A DNA stretch of 64,000 nucleotides, from contig NZ_JAKJPO010000007.1 of NCBI RefSeq assembly GCF_021725675.1, forward strand, positions 203,474 to 267,473, given 5' to 3'. The position numbers and the translations under genes were made by a program. How positions within the stretch are numbered: the first letter of the stretch is position 1; each line of letters starts with the position of its first letter. The notes beneath the pieces are model-generated. The model saw only the letters and a program-made list of their open reading frames with translations. It made no database searches and was not told where the DNA came from. Source of the stretch: Marilutibacter chinensis (GTDB taxonomy: Bacteria > Pseudomonadota > Gammaproteobacteria > Xanthomonadales > Xanthomonadaceae). This document shows positions 17,107 to 26,418 of this stretch, piece by piece.

Positions 17107-19041
17107 TCAGCGCTGCCCCAGCACCGGCGGCAACGGGCAGTGCAGCACGCCGCAGATCGTCCGCAGCAGCTCCGCCTCGGCCACGCTGACGCGGCCGTCG
17201 TGGCCGATCGCATCGGTGATCGCTTCGACCAGCACCTGCTTGGCGAGCGGATCCAGCGCGTCCAGCGGCTCCCAGACTTCGTCGAGCGCGATCACGCCTT
17301 CTTCCGGCGGCGCATAGGGAAGATGGTCGCGCGGCAGCACCCGGTTCAGCCCGGCGAGGTAGGCCCGCTGCGCCGCGGCTTCGTCGGCATGTCCAGCGCG
17401 CGCCACCACCGCGAGCAGGGTCGCGAACTCGTGCCGTACGCCGGTCGCCTTGCGCCGGCCCATCCGCAGGTAGCGGGACGGATCCAGCGACTCGCGCACC
17501 TGCACGGTCAGCAGGCGCGCCAGGCAGTACTCGAACAGGCTCACTTGGCCATCGGCATAGACCATCGCGTTGGCCGCGTCCAGGAAACCGTCGAGCTCGG
17601 GCCGCGGACGCAGTCGCAGCACCGGAAAGGCCATCGCCGCCAGCGGCAGGCGCAGCATCGGATGCAGATCGTGCAGGCGGGTCTGCTGCAGGTGCCTGGC
17701 CTGCTCGGCCACGACCCGGCCGAGCCGCGCCGAGACCTCGTCGACCTGCTTGCCGGCGATCTCCGCACGGGCGTCCATCAGCAGGCCCAGCAGCAATGGC
17801 ACCACGCTGTCGCGTTGGCGGGCGATCTCGCGCAAGGGTTCCGGCATCGCCGCCACGATCGCGTCGGCGCGCAGGTAGTCGTCGGCGCCGGGATGGGCGA
17901 CCTGCTCGACCACCTGCCGCGGTGCGATCCGCTGTTCGCCGCCGGCGACCGGCAGAGGCGGCGGTCCATGGGGCGGAAGTGAGGACGGCTGTGAAGACGC
18001 GTCCGCCGACGGGCCCATCGGCGCCAGTCCCATCCGCAGATCCTCTTCCAGTCCGTTCGGCGGCGCCGTCGCCCACTGCCGCGACAGCCCTTCGAGCTGT
18101 TCGGCGCGAAAGCCCGGTTCCAGCGCCTGGATCCGCTCGACCAGCGGTGGATGGGTCGCGAACCAGCCGCTCAGGCCGATGCCGTCGCCGAACAGCATGT
18201 GGCTGACTTCCTCGGCCTCACCGCGGGCGGCCAGCCGCGAGCCGTCCTGCAGACCGCCGATCTTCTTCAGCGCGCCGGCCAGGCCCGCGGTCTGGCGGGT
18301 GAACTGCACCGCCGACGCATCGGCGAGACGCTCGCGGCTGCGGCTGACGCCGGCCTTGATCATCCTGCCGAAGAACAGGCCGATACCTCCGATCGCCATC
18401 GCCACCAGCGCCGCCGCCATCACCGCTGCCGCGCCGCGGCGTCCGGCGTAGTGGCCGTGGATGAGCACTTTCCGACCGATCAGCGAAATCATCATGATTC
18501 CGAACAGCACGCCGATCAGGCGGATGTTCAGGCGCATGTCGCCGTTGAGGATGTGACTGAACTCGTGAGCGATCACGCCCTGCAGCTCGTCGCGGTTGAG
18601 CCGTTCCAGCGCGCCGCGGGTCACCGCGACCACCGCGTCGGAGGTGGTGTAGCCGGCCGCGAACGCATTGATCGCGGCCTCGTGCTCCAACACGTAGATC
18701 TTCGGCACCGGCACGCCCGACGCGATCGCGATCTCCTCGACAACGTTGCGCAGGCGCCGCAGGTTCAGGTCGCGGGTGTCCTCCGGCACCGGTACCCCGC
18801 CAAGCTGCAGCGCGACCGGCTCGCCGCCGCCGCCGAGGCTGGCGATACGGAACAGCGACCCCAGGCCGATCACCGCCAGCGTGGCGATCGAGGTGAAGGC
18901 CAGCAGGCCGGGACCCGCGTCGGCCACCAATGCCACCGCCAGGTCGACGGCGAACACGATGCCGAGCACCGCCAGGCCGAACAGCGCGACAAGCCGGAAC
19001 GAACTGCGGCGTGCCGCCGCCTGGTGTTCGAAGAAATTCAT
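17107..19041 (-). CDS. M48-family (HtpX-like) membrane metalloprotease with C-terminal extension
   Basis: A 644-residue protein. The N-terminal 300 residues are an M48 protease: TM segments near 17-37 and 45-65, the zinc motif HEFSH at 159-163 in a helix after LNRDELQGVIA, two more hydrophobic segments near 180-230, and the third-ligand region SRSRERLADASAVQF. The zinc-protease end WFATHPPLVERIQAL is present. A linker and a 280-residue soluble C-terminal domain (about 370-644) extend it well beyond HtpX (about 290). This domain includes a TerB-like segment (ANAMVYADGQVSLFEYCLARLL) and a second such stretch (DAIGHDGRVSVAEAELLRTI). It lies 88 nt after lemA on the same strand, a frequent pair in proteobacteria. 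Role: membrane protein quality control (inference). Confidence 0.88.
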   Translation of the reverse strand: MNFFEHQAAARRSSFRLVALFGLAVLGIVFAVDLAVALVADAGPGLLAFTSIATLAVIGLGSLFRIASLGGGGEPVALQLGGVPVPEDTRDLNLRRLRNVVEEIAIASGVPVPKIYVLEHEAAINAFAAGYTTSDAVVAVTRGALERLNRDELQGVIAHEFSHILNGDMRLNIRLIGVLFGIMMISLIGRKVLIHGHYAGRRGAAAVMAAALVAMAIGGIGLFFGRMIKAGVSRSRERLADASAVQFTRQTAGLAGALKKIGGLQDGSRLAARGEAEEVSHMLFGDGIGLSGWFATHPPLVERIQALEPGFRAEQLEGLSRQWATAPPNGLEEDLRMGLAPMGPSADASSQPSSLPPHGPPPLPVAGGEQRIAPRQVVEQVAHPGADDYLRADAIVAAMPEPLREIARQRDSVVPLLLGLLMDARAEIAGKQVDEVSARLGRVVAEQARHLQQTRLHDLHPMLRLPLAAMAFPVLRLRPRPELDGFLDAANAMVYADGQVSLFEYCLARLLTVQVRESLDPSRYLRMGRRKATGVRHEFATLLAVVARAGHADEAAAQRAYLAGLNRVLPRDHLPYAPPEEGVIALDEVWEPLDALDPLAKQVLVEAITDAIGHDGRVSVAEAELLRTICGVLHCPLPPVLGQR

Positions 19042-19129
19042 GCGTCGAGGGCCGAGGGTCCCGGGCGGAAGGACTGGATCGGAACGCTGCCGGAACCGCG
19101 GCTGCCAGCCGCGCCCCCGGGAACAGCGA

Positions 19130-19723
19130 TCAGAACTGGACCTTCGGCGCCTCGCGTACCTCGGCGCGATCGGCCGGAATGTCGAGCAGTGCGGCCGGAG
19201 CGAAGTTGAACATGCCCGCGACCACGCTCGACGGGAACACCTCGCGCTTGTTGTTGTAGGCCATCACGCTGTCGTTGTAGGCCTGGCGCGCGAAAGCGAC
19301 CTTGTTCTCGGTGCTGGTCAGCTCCTCGGTCAGCTGCATCATGTTCTGGCTGGCCTTCAGTTCCGGATAGGCCTCCACGGTGACCAGCAGACGGCCGAGC
19401 GCGCCGTCGAGGGCACCCTGGGTACGTGCAAGTTCGGCCATCGCCGCCGGATCGCCCGGCGCCGCCTTGGCCGCGGCCAGTCCCGCCTGCGCCGCGGTGC
19501 GGGCGGCGGTCACCGCTTCCAGCGTGCCGCGTTCGTGGGCCAGGTAGGCCTTGGCGGTCTCGACCAGGTTCGGGATCAGGTCGAACCGGCGCTGCAACTG
19601 CACATCGATCTGGGCGAAGGCGTTCTTGTAGGCGTTGCGGGCCATCACCAGGCCGTTGTAGATGCCCACCGCCCAAAGCGCGAGCAACACCAGCAGGCCC
19701 AGCAGAATCAGTAAACCCAGCAT
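19130..19723 (-). CDS. lemA: LemA family protein
   Basis: A 197-residue protein with one N-terminal transmembrane segment (MLGLLILLGLLVLLALWAV) and the LemA signature GIYNGLVMARNAYKNAFAQI, then DVQLQRRFDLIPNLVETAK and the late YNDSVMAYNNKREVFPSSVV. Members are inner-membrane proteins with a long helical domain; their biochemical role is unsettled. It is the first gene of a two-gene unit with the M48 protease. Confidence 0.93.
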   Translation of the reverse strand: MLGLLILLGLLVLLALWAVGIYNGLVMARNAYKNAFAQIDVQLQRRFDLIPNLVETAKAYLAHERGTLEAVTAARTAAQAGLAAAKAAPGDPAAMAELARTQGALDGALGRLLVTVEAYPELKASQNMMQLTEELTSTENKVAFARQAYNDSVMAYNNKREVFPSSVVAGMFNFAPAALLDIPADRAEVREAPKVQF

Positions 19724-19810
19724 GATCGTGTCTCCCCTCGGTGCTTGAAACCCCTTACGGGGTCGGCGCTAGAATCGAACACGACCCAGCATACGCAGGC
19801 CCCGCGCACG

Positions 19811-21139
19811 ATGAAAGACAAGGCGACCGTCCGGTCCCGTACTCCTGGGCGCTTGGCGGCACTTGCCGTCCTGTTGCCTCTCGCCCTCGGCTCCACCGCC
19901 CAGACCCCGCCGCACTGGGGATCCACCCCGTCCGGCAGCTCCCTGCCGGATCCGGTTTCCACCACATCGGCCACGCCGCTCCCGCCCGCCTTCAACGTCG
20001 CCCGCTTCGAGGCGATGGCCCGGCATCTGGCAGCCGACAACCGCGTACCCGGCCTGGCGATGGCCATCGTCCACGACGGCAAGGTACTCAGCGCGCGCGG
20101 CTACGGCGTCACCGACATGCAGAACGCGGCGCCGGTCGACGGCCACACCGTGTTCAGGCTGGCATCGCTGTCGAAGGGCTTCGCGTCCACCATGGCCGGC
20201 CTGCTGATCAACGACGGCACCCTGCGCTGGGACAGCAAGGTCACCCAGTACCTGCCCGACTTCCGGCTCAACGACGCCCATTCGACCCAGCAGGTCACCG
20301 TCGCCGATCTGCTCAGCCACCGCCTCGGCCTGCCCTACAACACCTACGACCGCGACCTGGAACGCTACGTCGACTACCGGACACTGGCCAACAGGCTTTC
20401 CGACGCGCCGCTCAAATGCCAGCCGGGTACCTGCTACGCGTACCAGAATGTCGCGTTCAGCCTGATCGGCGACATCGTGTTCGCCGCGACCGGAGACTTC
20501 TACAGCCAGGAAGTGCAGCGGCGACTGTTCAAGCCATTGGGCATGAACGACGCCAGCCTCGGCCTGGAGGGCATCGAAGGCAGTCCGAGCTGGGCGCGTC
20601 CGCACGTGCGCACCCGCGGCGGCTGGGTATCGGTCTCGCCGAAACCGACCTACTACCAGCTGCCGCCTGCCGCCGGCGTCAATGCCAGCGCGAGCGACAT
20701 GGCGCAGTGGCTGATCGCCCAGACCGGTCACCGTCCCGACGTGATCTCCGCCCCGTTGCTGGCAACCCTGCACGAACCGCTGGTCGACACCCCCGGGGAG
20801 ATGCGCAGTTCCTGGCGCCGGGAGCGCGTCCACTCGGCCGGATATGCGCTGGGCTGGCGCGTGTACGACTATGCCGGGCAGCGGATGATCTACCACGGCG
20901 GCGCCGTGCAGGGATATCGCGGAATGATCGCACTGCTGCCGGAGCGCGATCTGGGCGTGGTGGTGATGTGGAACTCGGAAAGCGCGCTGCCATCGGGCCT
21001 GATGCCGACGATTCTCGACAGCGCGCTGGGCCTGCCGGAACGCCGCTGGCTCGACATCGATCTCGACGAGTCGATGTTCACGGACGACGATTCGGCCGGG
21101 AACCGCTTCGGCCTGGAACACGCGGCAAGGGCGCACTGA
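19811..21139 (+). CDS. Serine hydrolase, class C beta-lactamase / PBP family
   Basis: A 442-residue exported protein. After a signal peptide (hydrophobic core at residues 14-27, cleavage near GSTAQ) comes a beta-lactamase-fold domain. The nucleophile motif is SLSK (Ser119-Lys122 in FRLASLSKGF), the second motif is YQN (Tyr211) and the third is HGG in YHGGAVQGYRGM. These are the three active-site elements of AmpC-like enzymes and of D-alanyl-D-alanine peptidases and esterases in the same Pfam family. Whether it hydrolyses beta-lactams cannot be read. The ATG at 19811 places the signal peptide correctly. It is divergent from lemA. Confidence 0.88.
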   Translation: MKDKATVRSRTPGRLAALAVLLPLALGSTAQTPPHWGSTPSGSSLPDPVSTTSATPLPPAFNVARFEAMARHLAADNRVPGLAMAIVHDGKVLSARGYGVTDMQNAAPVDGHTVFRLASLSKGFASTMAGLLINDGTLRWDSKVTQYLPDFRLNDAHSTQQVTVADLLSHRLGLPYNTYDRDLERYVDYRTLANRLSDAPLKCQPGTCYAYQNVAFSLIGDIVFAATGDFYSQEVQRRLFKPLGMNDASLGLEGIEGSPSWARPHVRTRGGWVSVSPKPTYYQLPPAAGVNASASDMAQWLIAQTGHRPDVISAPLLATLHEPLVDTPGEMRSSWRRERVHSAGYALGWRVYDYAGQRMIYHGGAVQGYRGMIALLPERDLGVVVMWNSESALPSGLMPTILDSALGLPERRWLDIDLDESMFTDDDSAGNRFGLEHAARAH

Positions 21140-21267
21140 ACCGTCATACGCCGGCAACTGTCGGGAACCGGGCCACCCCCGGGCAGGACCGCTGTAGCGT
21201 TGCGCGAGACTCCGATGCCGGGTCGGGCCGGGAGTGCCGGCGAGCCGGCGTCGTGCACCGCCCCATG

Positions 21268-21305
21268 AAAAAACTCTCTCCCCGCCTGGGCTGCGGGGAG
21301 AGAGT
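21268..21305 (-). terminator. Rho-independent terminator of the histone-like gene
   Basis: The 13-bp perfect stem ACTCTCTCCCCGC / GCGGGGAGAGAGT with a 7-nt loop is followed, on the minus strand, by a run of six T. It starts about 33 nt after the stop of the histone-like gene. On the plus strand there is no U-tract after the stem, so it serves the minus-strand gene only. Confidence 0.93.
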
Positions 21306-21337
21306 CGGATGACAGCGTACTACGGTATCGGGACTTC

Positions 21338-21838
21338 TTAGATCATCGGCGCCGGCGTGGCCGGCATGGTGGCCGGAGCCGCCTTCTTGGTGGTGCGCTT
21401 GGCCGCCTTGCGGGCAGGCTTCTTGGCACTCTTCTTCGCGGCCTTCTTGGCCGGCTTCTTGGCGGTCTTCTTCGCCGCCTTCTTGGTGGCGGCCTTGCGG
21501 GCGGTCTTCTTCGCCGCCTTCTTCACCGTCTTCTTGGCGGCCTTCTTGCCGGCAGCCTTGCGGGCGGTCTTCTTCGCCGCCTTCTTCACCGTCTTCTTGG
21601 CGGCCTTCTTGCCGGCGGCCTTGCGGGCGGTCTTCTTCGCTGCCTTCTTCGCAGTCTTCTTCGCGGTCTTCTTTGCCGCCTTCCTCACTGTCTTCTTGGC
21701 GGCAGCCTTGCGGACGGTCTTCTTCGCGGCCTTCTTGGTGGCCTTCTTCGCGGTCTTGCGGGCTGCCGACTTCTTGGCGACCTTCTTGGTCGCCTTCTTG
21801 GCGGCAGGTTTCTTCTTCGCAGCTTTCTTAGTGGCCAT
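21338..21838 (-). CDS. Histone H1-like, lysine/alanine-rich DNA-binding protein
   Basis: A 166-residue protein made almost entirely of Lys, Ala, Thr and Arg in KKAAKKT/RKAA-type repeats, ending with a short Pro/Ala/Met tail (ATMPATPAPMI). A 21-residue unit (63 bp) containing KKAAKKTARKAAGKKAAKKTV is repeated almost exactly twice, then degenerates. This composition matches bacterial histone H1-like proteins (chlamydial HC1/HC2, AlgP/AlgR3 C-terminal tails) that bind and compact DNA without sequence specificity. The repeats make the length likely to vary between strains. A strong terminator follows. The upstream region is unusually long and non-coding. Confidence 0.88.
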   Translation of the reverse strand: MATKKAAKKKPAAKKATKKVAKKSAARKTAKKATKKAAKKTVRKAAAKKTVRKAAKKTAKKTAKKAAKKTARKAAGKKAAKKTVKKAAKKTARKAAGKKAAKKTVKKAAKKTARKAATKKAAKKTAKKPAKKAAKKSAKKPARKAAKRTTKKAAPATMPATPAPMI

Positions 21839-22785
21839 GGCATGGCTCCTCGTCAGTGGTCGAACATTGACCGATCGTGGATCGATCGGGGGTATTGCCC
21901 AGTACGAACCAGCATCGCGGCGGTACGGCCCGCGACAAACCGCCGGCGCGCGAGGCGTGCCGGACGGATAGTTGGCAGGCGCGCATCCGCCCGGCTCGAC
22001 CGGGATCGGGCAGCCTGCAAAAGAGGGGAATTGGACGGTGCCGGAAAGATCTCCACCGGGTGGCAGTACGAGTCGGGTGTGAGTCGCTGCGATCCTTCAG
22101 GGGACAGAAACCCGACGTCCACCGTGATGACCGAACTGGCGGAGTTGGGTTGTGTACGGCGCGTTGTCGCGATCGTTTTGCTCACTCGTGTTCGCAGGAA
22201 CCGTCTGCTGGGCGAAACGTAATCACGGTTTTTGCGGGTGTCAACAACTTCGACGCGACTTTTTCCGGAGGCGGACGGCCGACCGGCCGGCGTTGGCGCG
22301 TCGACTTCTGCACGACGCGCGCGACACGCTCGATCCGCCGTCGCGCAGGCAACGACTGCTCGTTGCATAAAACCGCCAATTTCTAGGCAAAAAACGCGAA
22401 CACAAATCCGGAACGTCGTGTCGTCGCGATTTCCAGCAACGCATGCACCTGGCGAAAATTTCACCACGACGCCCAGGTGAAAAAACTTTCACGACGGCGG
22501 TCGAGCGCGTCCGTTTTTTGGCGCCGCACAACCCGAAATGCGCGAAAGTGCGCGCCCCGCCGCGCACGCTCCGATCGACCCTCGCGCATGCCGTCGGCGG
22601 TCGACCGACGTCGGTAGCCCGACATGCGCGAACGATCATCGTCGACGAATTGATCGAGGGAGCATGCGCCCATGTCGCGCAGCGGTCGCGACTCCGACCC
22701 GCACGGATGACGGACGGGCTGTCGTGTGTCCCGTGTCGAAGCCGGCTGTCCGGCAACCGCTTCCGACGCATCAGGGATCACGCTC
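21839..22785. other. Long intergenic region with no convincing gene
   Basis: About 950 bp between the histone-like gene and the gcvH terminator. Frames here lack family motifs and have the CpG-rich, low-complexity look of non-coding DNA. Visible elements are a probable minus-strand promoter at 22217-22244, A/T runs between 22380 and 22500, and the inverted repeat GTGAAA-aaac-TTTCAC (22477-22492). It may hold the regulatory region of the histone-like gene and perhaps a small RNA; nothing further can be supported. Confidence 0.6.
22216..22244 (-). promoter_or_regulatory. Candidate promoter for the histone-like gene
   Basis: On the minus strand TTGACA (22244-22239) is followed after 16-17 bp by TTACGT/TACGTT. 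This would give a leader of about 370 nt before the histone-like start codon. The -35 is perfect and the -10 weak. Confidence 0.4.
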
Positions 22786-22822
22786 GAAAAGAAAAACGCC
22801 GGACATCTCTCGATGCCCGGCG
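22786..22822 (-). terminator. Rho-independent terminator of gcvH
   Basis: Minus-strand stem CGCCGGGCAT / ATGTCCGGCG (one G-U pair) with a 6-nt loop, followed by TTTTTCTTTT. It lies about 52 nt after the gcvH stop codon. Confidence 0.88.
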
Positions 22823-22873
22823 CTCGGTCCGGCTCCGGTCGTCGCCTGCTCGGCGTCCTCGGCAGCGGCTCCG

Positions 22874-23269
22874 TCAGTGGTCGTCGTTCTCCAGCAGCTC
22901 GGCGTAGTCGTCGGGGCCGAGCAGTTCGTTGAGCTGCTCCGGCTCCTCCATCTCGAGCGTGTAAAGCCAACCCTCGCCGTACGCGTCCTCGTTGATGGTC
23001 TCGGGCTTGTCGGCCAGCGCCGCGTTGACCTCGACGACGGTGCCGGTGACCGGCGCGTAGACGTCCGAGGCGGCCTTGACCGACTCGACCACCGCGCAGG
23101 CGTTGCCGGCTTCGACACGGTCGCCAACGTTGGGCAGCTCGACATAGACCAGGTCACCGAGCAGACCCTGGGCGTGATCGGAAATACCGACGGTGACCTT
23201 TCCGTCACCTTCGACGCGGGCCCACTCGTGGGACTTCATGAACTTCAGATCGCCGGGGATTTCACTCAT
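22874..23269 (-). CDS. gcvH: Glycine cleavage system H protein
   Basis: A 131-residue protein of normal length. It carries the lipoyl group that shuttles the aminomethyl moiety between P, T and L proteins. The lipoylated lysine is Lys65 in the motif [17 protein letters not shown]. The N-terminal [15 protein letters not shown] and the end [17 protein letters not shown] are typical. It is the last gene of gcvT - isomerase - gcvH on the minus strand and has its own terminator. The glycine decarboxylase gcvP is not in the window. Confidence 0.97.
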   Translation of the reverse strand: MSEIPGDLKFMKSHEWARVEGDGKVTVGISDHAQGLLGDLVYVELPNVGDRVEAGNACAVVESVKAASDVYAPVTGTVVEVNAALADKPETINEDAYGEGWLYTLEMEEPEQLNELLGPDDYAELLENDDH

Positions 23270-23388
23270 GGCTGGCCTCTGTATCTCGGCTGGAACGGCT
23301 GGGGGAATGCTTTGCAGCTGGGCGCCTAGTGTAGCGGCCCGCCCCTGCGCGCAACAGGGTGCGCGCGTCGCCCGCAGCGACCCATCGA

Positions 23389-24006
23389 TCAGTTGCGCGG
23401 ATAGGGTGCGCGGCCACTGACGACCGCAGTGCGCAGCGCGTCGATCCGATCCTGTCCCCAGAACGGCTCGCCATTGAGCACGTACCCCGGCAGGCCGGGC
23501 AGATCGGCGGCGATCGCCTCGGCGGTGTTCGCCGCGTAGCTGGCCCGCACGGTTTCCTGTGCGGCCGCCTCCATCACCGCGGCGGATTCGAAACCGCTCG
23601 TCTCCAGCAGCGAGGCGACCACCTCCTTGCTGGCGATGTCGCGGTCCTCGGCCCAGACCGCGCGGAATGCCGACGCGACGAATGCGCCCGGATCCAGACC
23701 GCTCCCGGCCAGCGCGATCGCACAGCAGTCCGCCAACGATGGATCGGCGGGAAAGTGGCGCGGCTGCAGGTTCAGCGTCAGGTCCCTGGCCTCGCGCCAG
23801 CGCTGCAGCTCGACCAGGCGATAGCGCTGGCGTGCCGGCGCGCGCAGGCCGAGTGGCAGTCCGCCGTTGGCTTCGAACAGCTCGAAGATGCGCACCGGGC
23901 GGTACCGCAGGCTTGCTCCGGTCTCGCGCGCCAGGTCGAGCAACGCCGCATGCCCGAGGTAGGCATACGGCGAGATCACGGTGAAGTAGTAGTCGATCGA
24001 CGGCAT
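23389..24006 (-). CDS. 2-hydroxychromene-2-carboxylate isomerase / DsbA-like thioredoxin-fold protein
   Basis: A 205-residue kappa-class GST/HCCA isomerase-type protein. The N terminus [18 protein letters not shown] has Ser where DsbA has CxxC, the hallmark of this family. The C-terminal [17 protein letters not shown] is almost invariant in it. The usual GVPTFV loop is GLPGYV here, a small deviation. It may use glutathione, but the substrate is unknown; it need not act on naphthalene metabolites. It sits between gcvT (22 nt upstream) and gcvH, an unusual guest in a glycine-cleavage operon. Confidence 0.87.
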   Translation of the reverse strand: MPSIDYYFTVISPYAYLGHAALLDLARETGASLRYRPVRIFELFEANGGLPLGLRAPARQRYRLVELQRWREARDLTLNLQPRHFPADPSLADCCAIALAGSGLDPGAFVASAFRAVWAEDRDIASKEVVASLLETSGFESAAVMEAAAQETVRASYAANTAEAIAADLPGLPGYVLNGEPFWGQDRIDALRTAVVSGRAPYPRN

Positions 24007-24027
24007 GCGGGTTCCCTCCCCGGCGCG

Positions 24028-25152
24028 TCAGCCGAGGACGCCGTCCTGCGGCTGTCCGTCGCGCACGAACGGGAACCTCACAACCCGCACCGGCACCTCG
24101 CGGCCGCGGATGTCGACGCGCACGTCGCCCCCGCCTGCCGTGGCGATCTCGCCGGCGGGCACACGCGCGAACGCGATCGCCTTGCCCAGCGTCGGCGAGA
24201 AGGTGCCGGACAGGATCTCGCCGTCGCCGTTCGCGGTCAGCACCTTCTGCCCGTGACGCAACACGCCCTTCTCATCCATTACCAGGCCGATCATCTGCCG
24301 CGGAGCACCTGATGCCTTCTGCCGCTCGAGCACGTCGCGGCCGATGAAGTCGCGGCCCTCGTCCAGGCTCACGGTCCAGGCAAGCGCGGCCTCATATGGC
24401 GAGACGGTGTCGTCCATGTCCTGGCCGTAGAGGTTCATGCCCGCCTCGAGCCGCAGCGTATCGCGCGCGCCCAGGCCGGCCGGCTTCACGCCCGCGGCCA
24501 GCAGTGCGTTCCATAGCGCCACCGCATTGCCCTGCGGCACGACGATCTCGAAGCCGTCCTCACCGGTGTAGCCGGTGCGGGCGATGAACAGTTCGACGCC
24601 GCCGTCGGCCAGTTCGGCGCTGCCGGCAGCGAAGCGCGCCAGCTTGCCGATGCGCTCGCGGTCCTCCCCGCGCAGCAGCCCGACCACCTTGTCGCGCGCG
24701 TTCGGCCCCTGTACCGCGACCATCGCGTAGTCGTCGCGCTCGACCACCTCGACGCCGAAAGCCGCAGCCTGCCCGTTGATCCAGGCCAGGTCCTTCTCGC
24801 GGGTCGCCGCGTTGACGACCAGGCGGAAGTACTCCTCGGACAGGAAATAGACGATCAGGTCGTCGATGACGCCGCCTTCGGCGTTCAACATGCAGGTGTA
24901 CAGCGCCTTGCCGGGCTTCTTCAGCTTGTCGACCGAGTTGGCCAGCAGGCGGCGCAGAAAATCGCGCACGCGCTCGCCGCGCAGGTCGACCACGGTCATA
25001 TGGCTGACGTCGAACATGCCGGCATCGCGGCGGACCTGGTGGTGCTCCTCGATCTGCGAACCATAGTGGATCGGCATGTCCCAGCCGCCGAAATCGACCA
25101 TCTTGGCGCCAAGGGAGCGGTGGGTGTCGTTGAGGACGGTCTTCTGGGTCAT
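24028..25152 (-). CDS. gcvT: Glycine cleavage system T protein (aminomethyltransferase)
   Basis: A 374-residue protein of normal length that moves the methylene group from the H protein to tetrahydrofolate, releasing ammonia. Family marks: [32 protein letters not shown], the folate-site region [34 protein letters not shown] and the C-terminal [16 protein letters not shown]. The start at 25152 is the usual one. No glycine riboswitch lies before it; the upstream gene ends only 43 nt away. Confidence 0.97.
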   Translation of the reverse strand: MTQKTVLNDTHRSLGAKMVDFGGWDMPIHYGSQIEEHHQVRRDAGMFDVSHMTVVDLRGERVRDFLRRLLANSVDKLKKPGKALYTCMLNAEGGVIDDLIVYFLSEEYFRLVVNAATREKDLAWINGQAAAFGVEVVERDDYAMVAVQGPNARDKVVGLLRGEDRERIGKLARFAAGSAELADGGVELFIARTGYTGEDGFEIVVPQGNAVALWNALLAAGVKPAGLGARDTLRLEAGMNLYGQDMDDTVSPYEAALAWTVSLDEGRDFIGRDVLERQKASGAPRQMIGLVMDEKGVLRHGQKVLTANGDGEILSGTFSPTLGKAIAFARVPAGEIATAGGGDVRVDIRGREVPVRVVRFPFVRDGQPQDGVLG

Positions 25153-25195
25153 CGCCGCGGGTCACAGTCAGGGGAAGCGGCGATTATCCCAGATG

Positions 25196-25912
25196 TCAGC
25201 CGTCGTAGCCGTAGCCCTCGTTGACACAGCGCACCTGCGCGACATCGACCTCGGCGATACCCTCGGTTGCGAAGTCGAAGGCCCAGGCACGATGCAGCGG
25301 TTCGTACCATTCGCCATCGGGCGCCAGATCCGCAACCGCGAGCACGACGACATCGTCGCCAGCCAGGGACTCGCAACCGTAGTGCACGAAGCCGGCGCCC
25401 TCGATGGCCGGACGCTCGACCACCTCGAGCACACGCCAGACAACATGGTCGCCGTCGCGGCCGACCGCCTTGAGCACCATCGCATGGGTCGGACGCGTGG
25501 CGTCCGTGCCGTGGATCGATACCGAGTACGCGCAGATCCCGCTCTGCGGGCCGCTGCCCGGCGCGGAGAAACAGGTGCCGCCGAGTTCGCCGAGCGCCTC
25601 CGGGAACGGTGGCACCTCGTGACCGATCAGATCCGCGATGACGGCGATGTCCGCATCCGCGATCGGGGAAGGCCCGGGCGGCTGCGTTCCGTCGAGCTGC
25701 CCTTCGCTCTGCTCTCCGGCATGCGGTACTGCCGGCCTGGCCGGCTGCGCAGAGGACACCGGCGCCACGTCGGAAGCCGCCGTCCGTTCGTCGGCCGCCG
25801 CCGCGGCATCGCCATTGCCGGCAGACACCGTCCCGTCGGCCATCGCCGCAAGCGATGTCGCGGCCAGCAGACCCGCCAGCAGTCTGGTCGTGAATTCCAA
25901 TCGGGCTCGCAT
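25196..25912 (-). CDS. Secreted hypothetical protein
   Basis: A 238-residue protein I do not recognise. MRARLEFTTRLLAGLLAATSLAAMADG is a signal peptide with cleavage near AMA-DG. A low-complexity Ala/Pro/Ser/Gly-rich linker follows (to about residue 85), then a globular domain with four cysteines (GGTCFSAPGSGPQSGICAYS, HYGCESLAGDD, VRCVNEGYGYDG) that could form two disulfides. The ATG at 25912 was chosen over 25936 because AGGAGG lies 8 nt upstream of it. It is 43 nt before gcvT on the same strand. Confidence 0.7.
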   Translation of the reverse strand: MRARLEFTTRLLAGLLAATSLAAMADGTVSAGNGDAAAAADERTAASDVAPVSSAQPARPAVPHAGEQSEGQLDGTQPPGPSPIADADIAVIADLIGHEVPPFPEALGELGGTCFSAPGSGPQSGICAYSVSIHGTDATRPTHAMVLKAVGRDGDHVVWRVLEVVERPAIEGAGFVHYGCESLAGDDVVVLAVADLAPDGEWYEPLHRAWAFDFATEGIAEVDVAQVRCVNEGYGYDG

Positions 25913-25962
25913 CCCTCCTGCCTCCTCTGTCGCCATTCCCTCAGCATCGGCGAGCGGCGGAC

Positions 25963-26415
25963 CTATCCGGCCTTCTCGACCTGCAGGGTCATTCCGTCCG
26001 CCGCAACCACGCGCACCGGCGTACCTGCGTCGAGATCGGGGCCGCTGACATCCCAGTACGCGTCGGCGATCTGGACCCGGCCGCGGCCGCCGACGATCGC
26101 GCGCTCCAGCGGCACCACCCGGCCGACCAGCGCCTCCGCGCGGCGGTTCAGTGACGGCCGGTCGCTCTGGCGCTCACGGCCGCGGAACCAGGTGCGGTAG
26201 ATCTGGATCGAGACGAAACTGAGCACGACGAAGGCGGTCACCTGCAGCAGCAGCGACATGCCCGGGAACGCCCAGACCATCACGAACACGGCAGTCGCGG
26301 CGAGGCCGAGCCAGAGCATGAACGCGCCCGGCGCGAGCGCCTCGGCCGCGAACAGCAGCAACGCCGCCGCTGCCCAGATCACCATCGGCCAGTTCCAGTG
26401 CATGCCCGACAACAT
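25963..26415 (-). CDS. NfeD family membrane protein
   Basis: A 150-residue short NfeD (NfeD1b type). It has two or three transmembrane segments in the first 75 residues (WPMVIWAAAALLLFAAEALA, MLWLGLAATAVFVMVWAF, SLLLQVTAFVVLSFVSIQI). A C-terminal OB-fold domain follows (AEALVGRVVPLERAIVGGRGRVQIADAYWDVSG, then ending in RVVAADGMTLQVEKAG). NfeD proteins partner with SPFH/stomatin proteins in membrane microdomains, and the stomatin-like qmcA gene ends 3 nt upstream. Confidence 0.92.
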   Translation of the reverse strand: MLSGMHWNWPMVIWAAAALLLFAAEALAPGAFMLWLGLAATAVFVMVWAFPGMSLLLQVTAFVVLSFVSIQIYRTWFRGRERQSDRPSLNRRAEALVGRVVPLERAIVGGRGRVQIADAYWDVSGPDLDAGTPVRVVAADGMTLQVEKAG

Positions 26416-26418
26416 GGC

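Noticed and set aside
21400..21700. A CRISPR array or tandem-repeat element
   Set aside because: The repeats are in-frame Lys/Ala codon repeats within the histone-like gene, without unique spacers.
22241..22771. A coding gene in the long intergenic region
   Set aside because: The minus-strand frame is rich in Arg/Ser/Cys with no family motif, lacks a ribosome-binding site and overlaps equally long frames on the other strand.
25153..25195. A glycine riboswitch in front of gcvT
   Set aside because: Only 43 nt separate gcvT from the upstream gene, too short for the aptamer, and no conserved block is seen.
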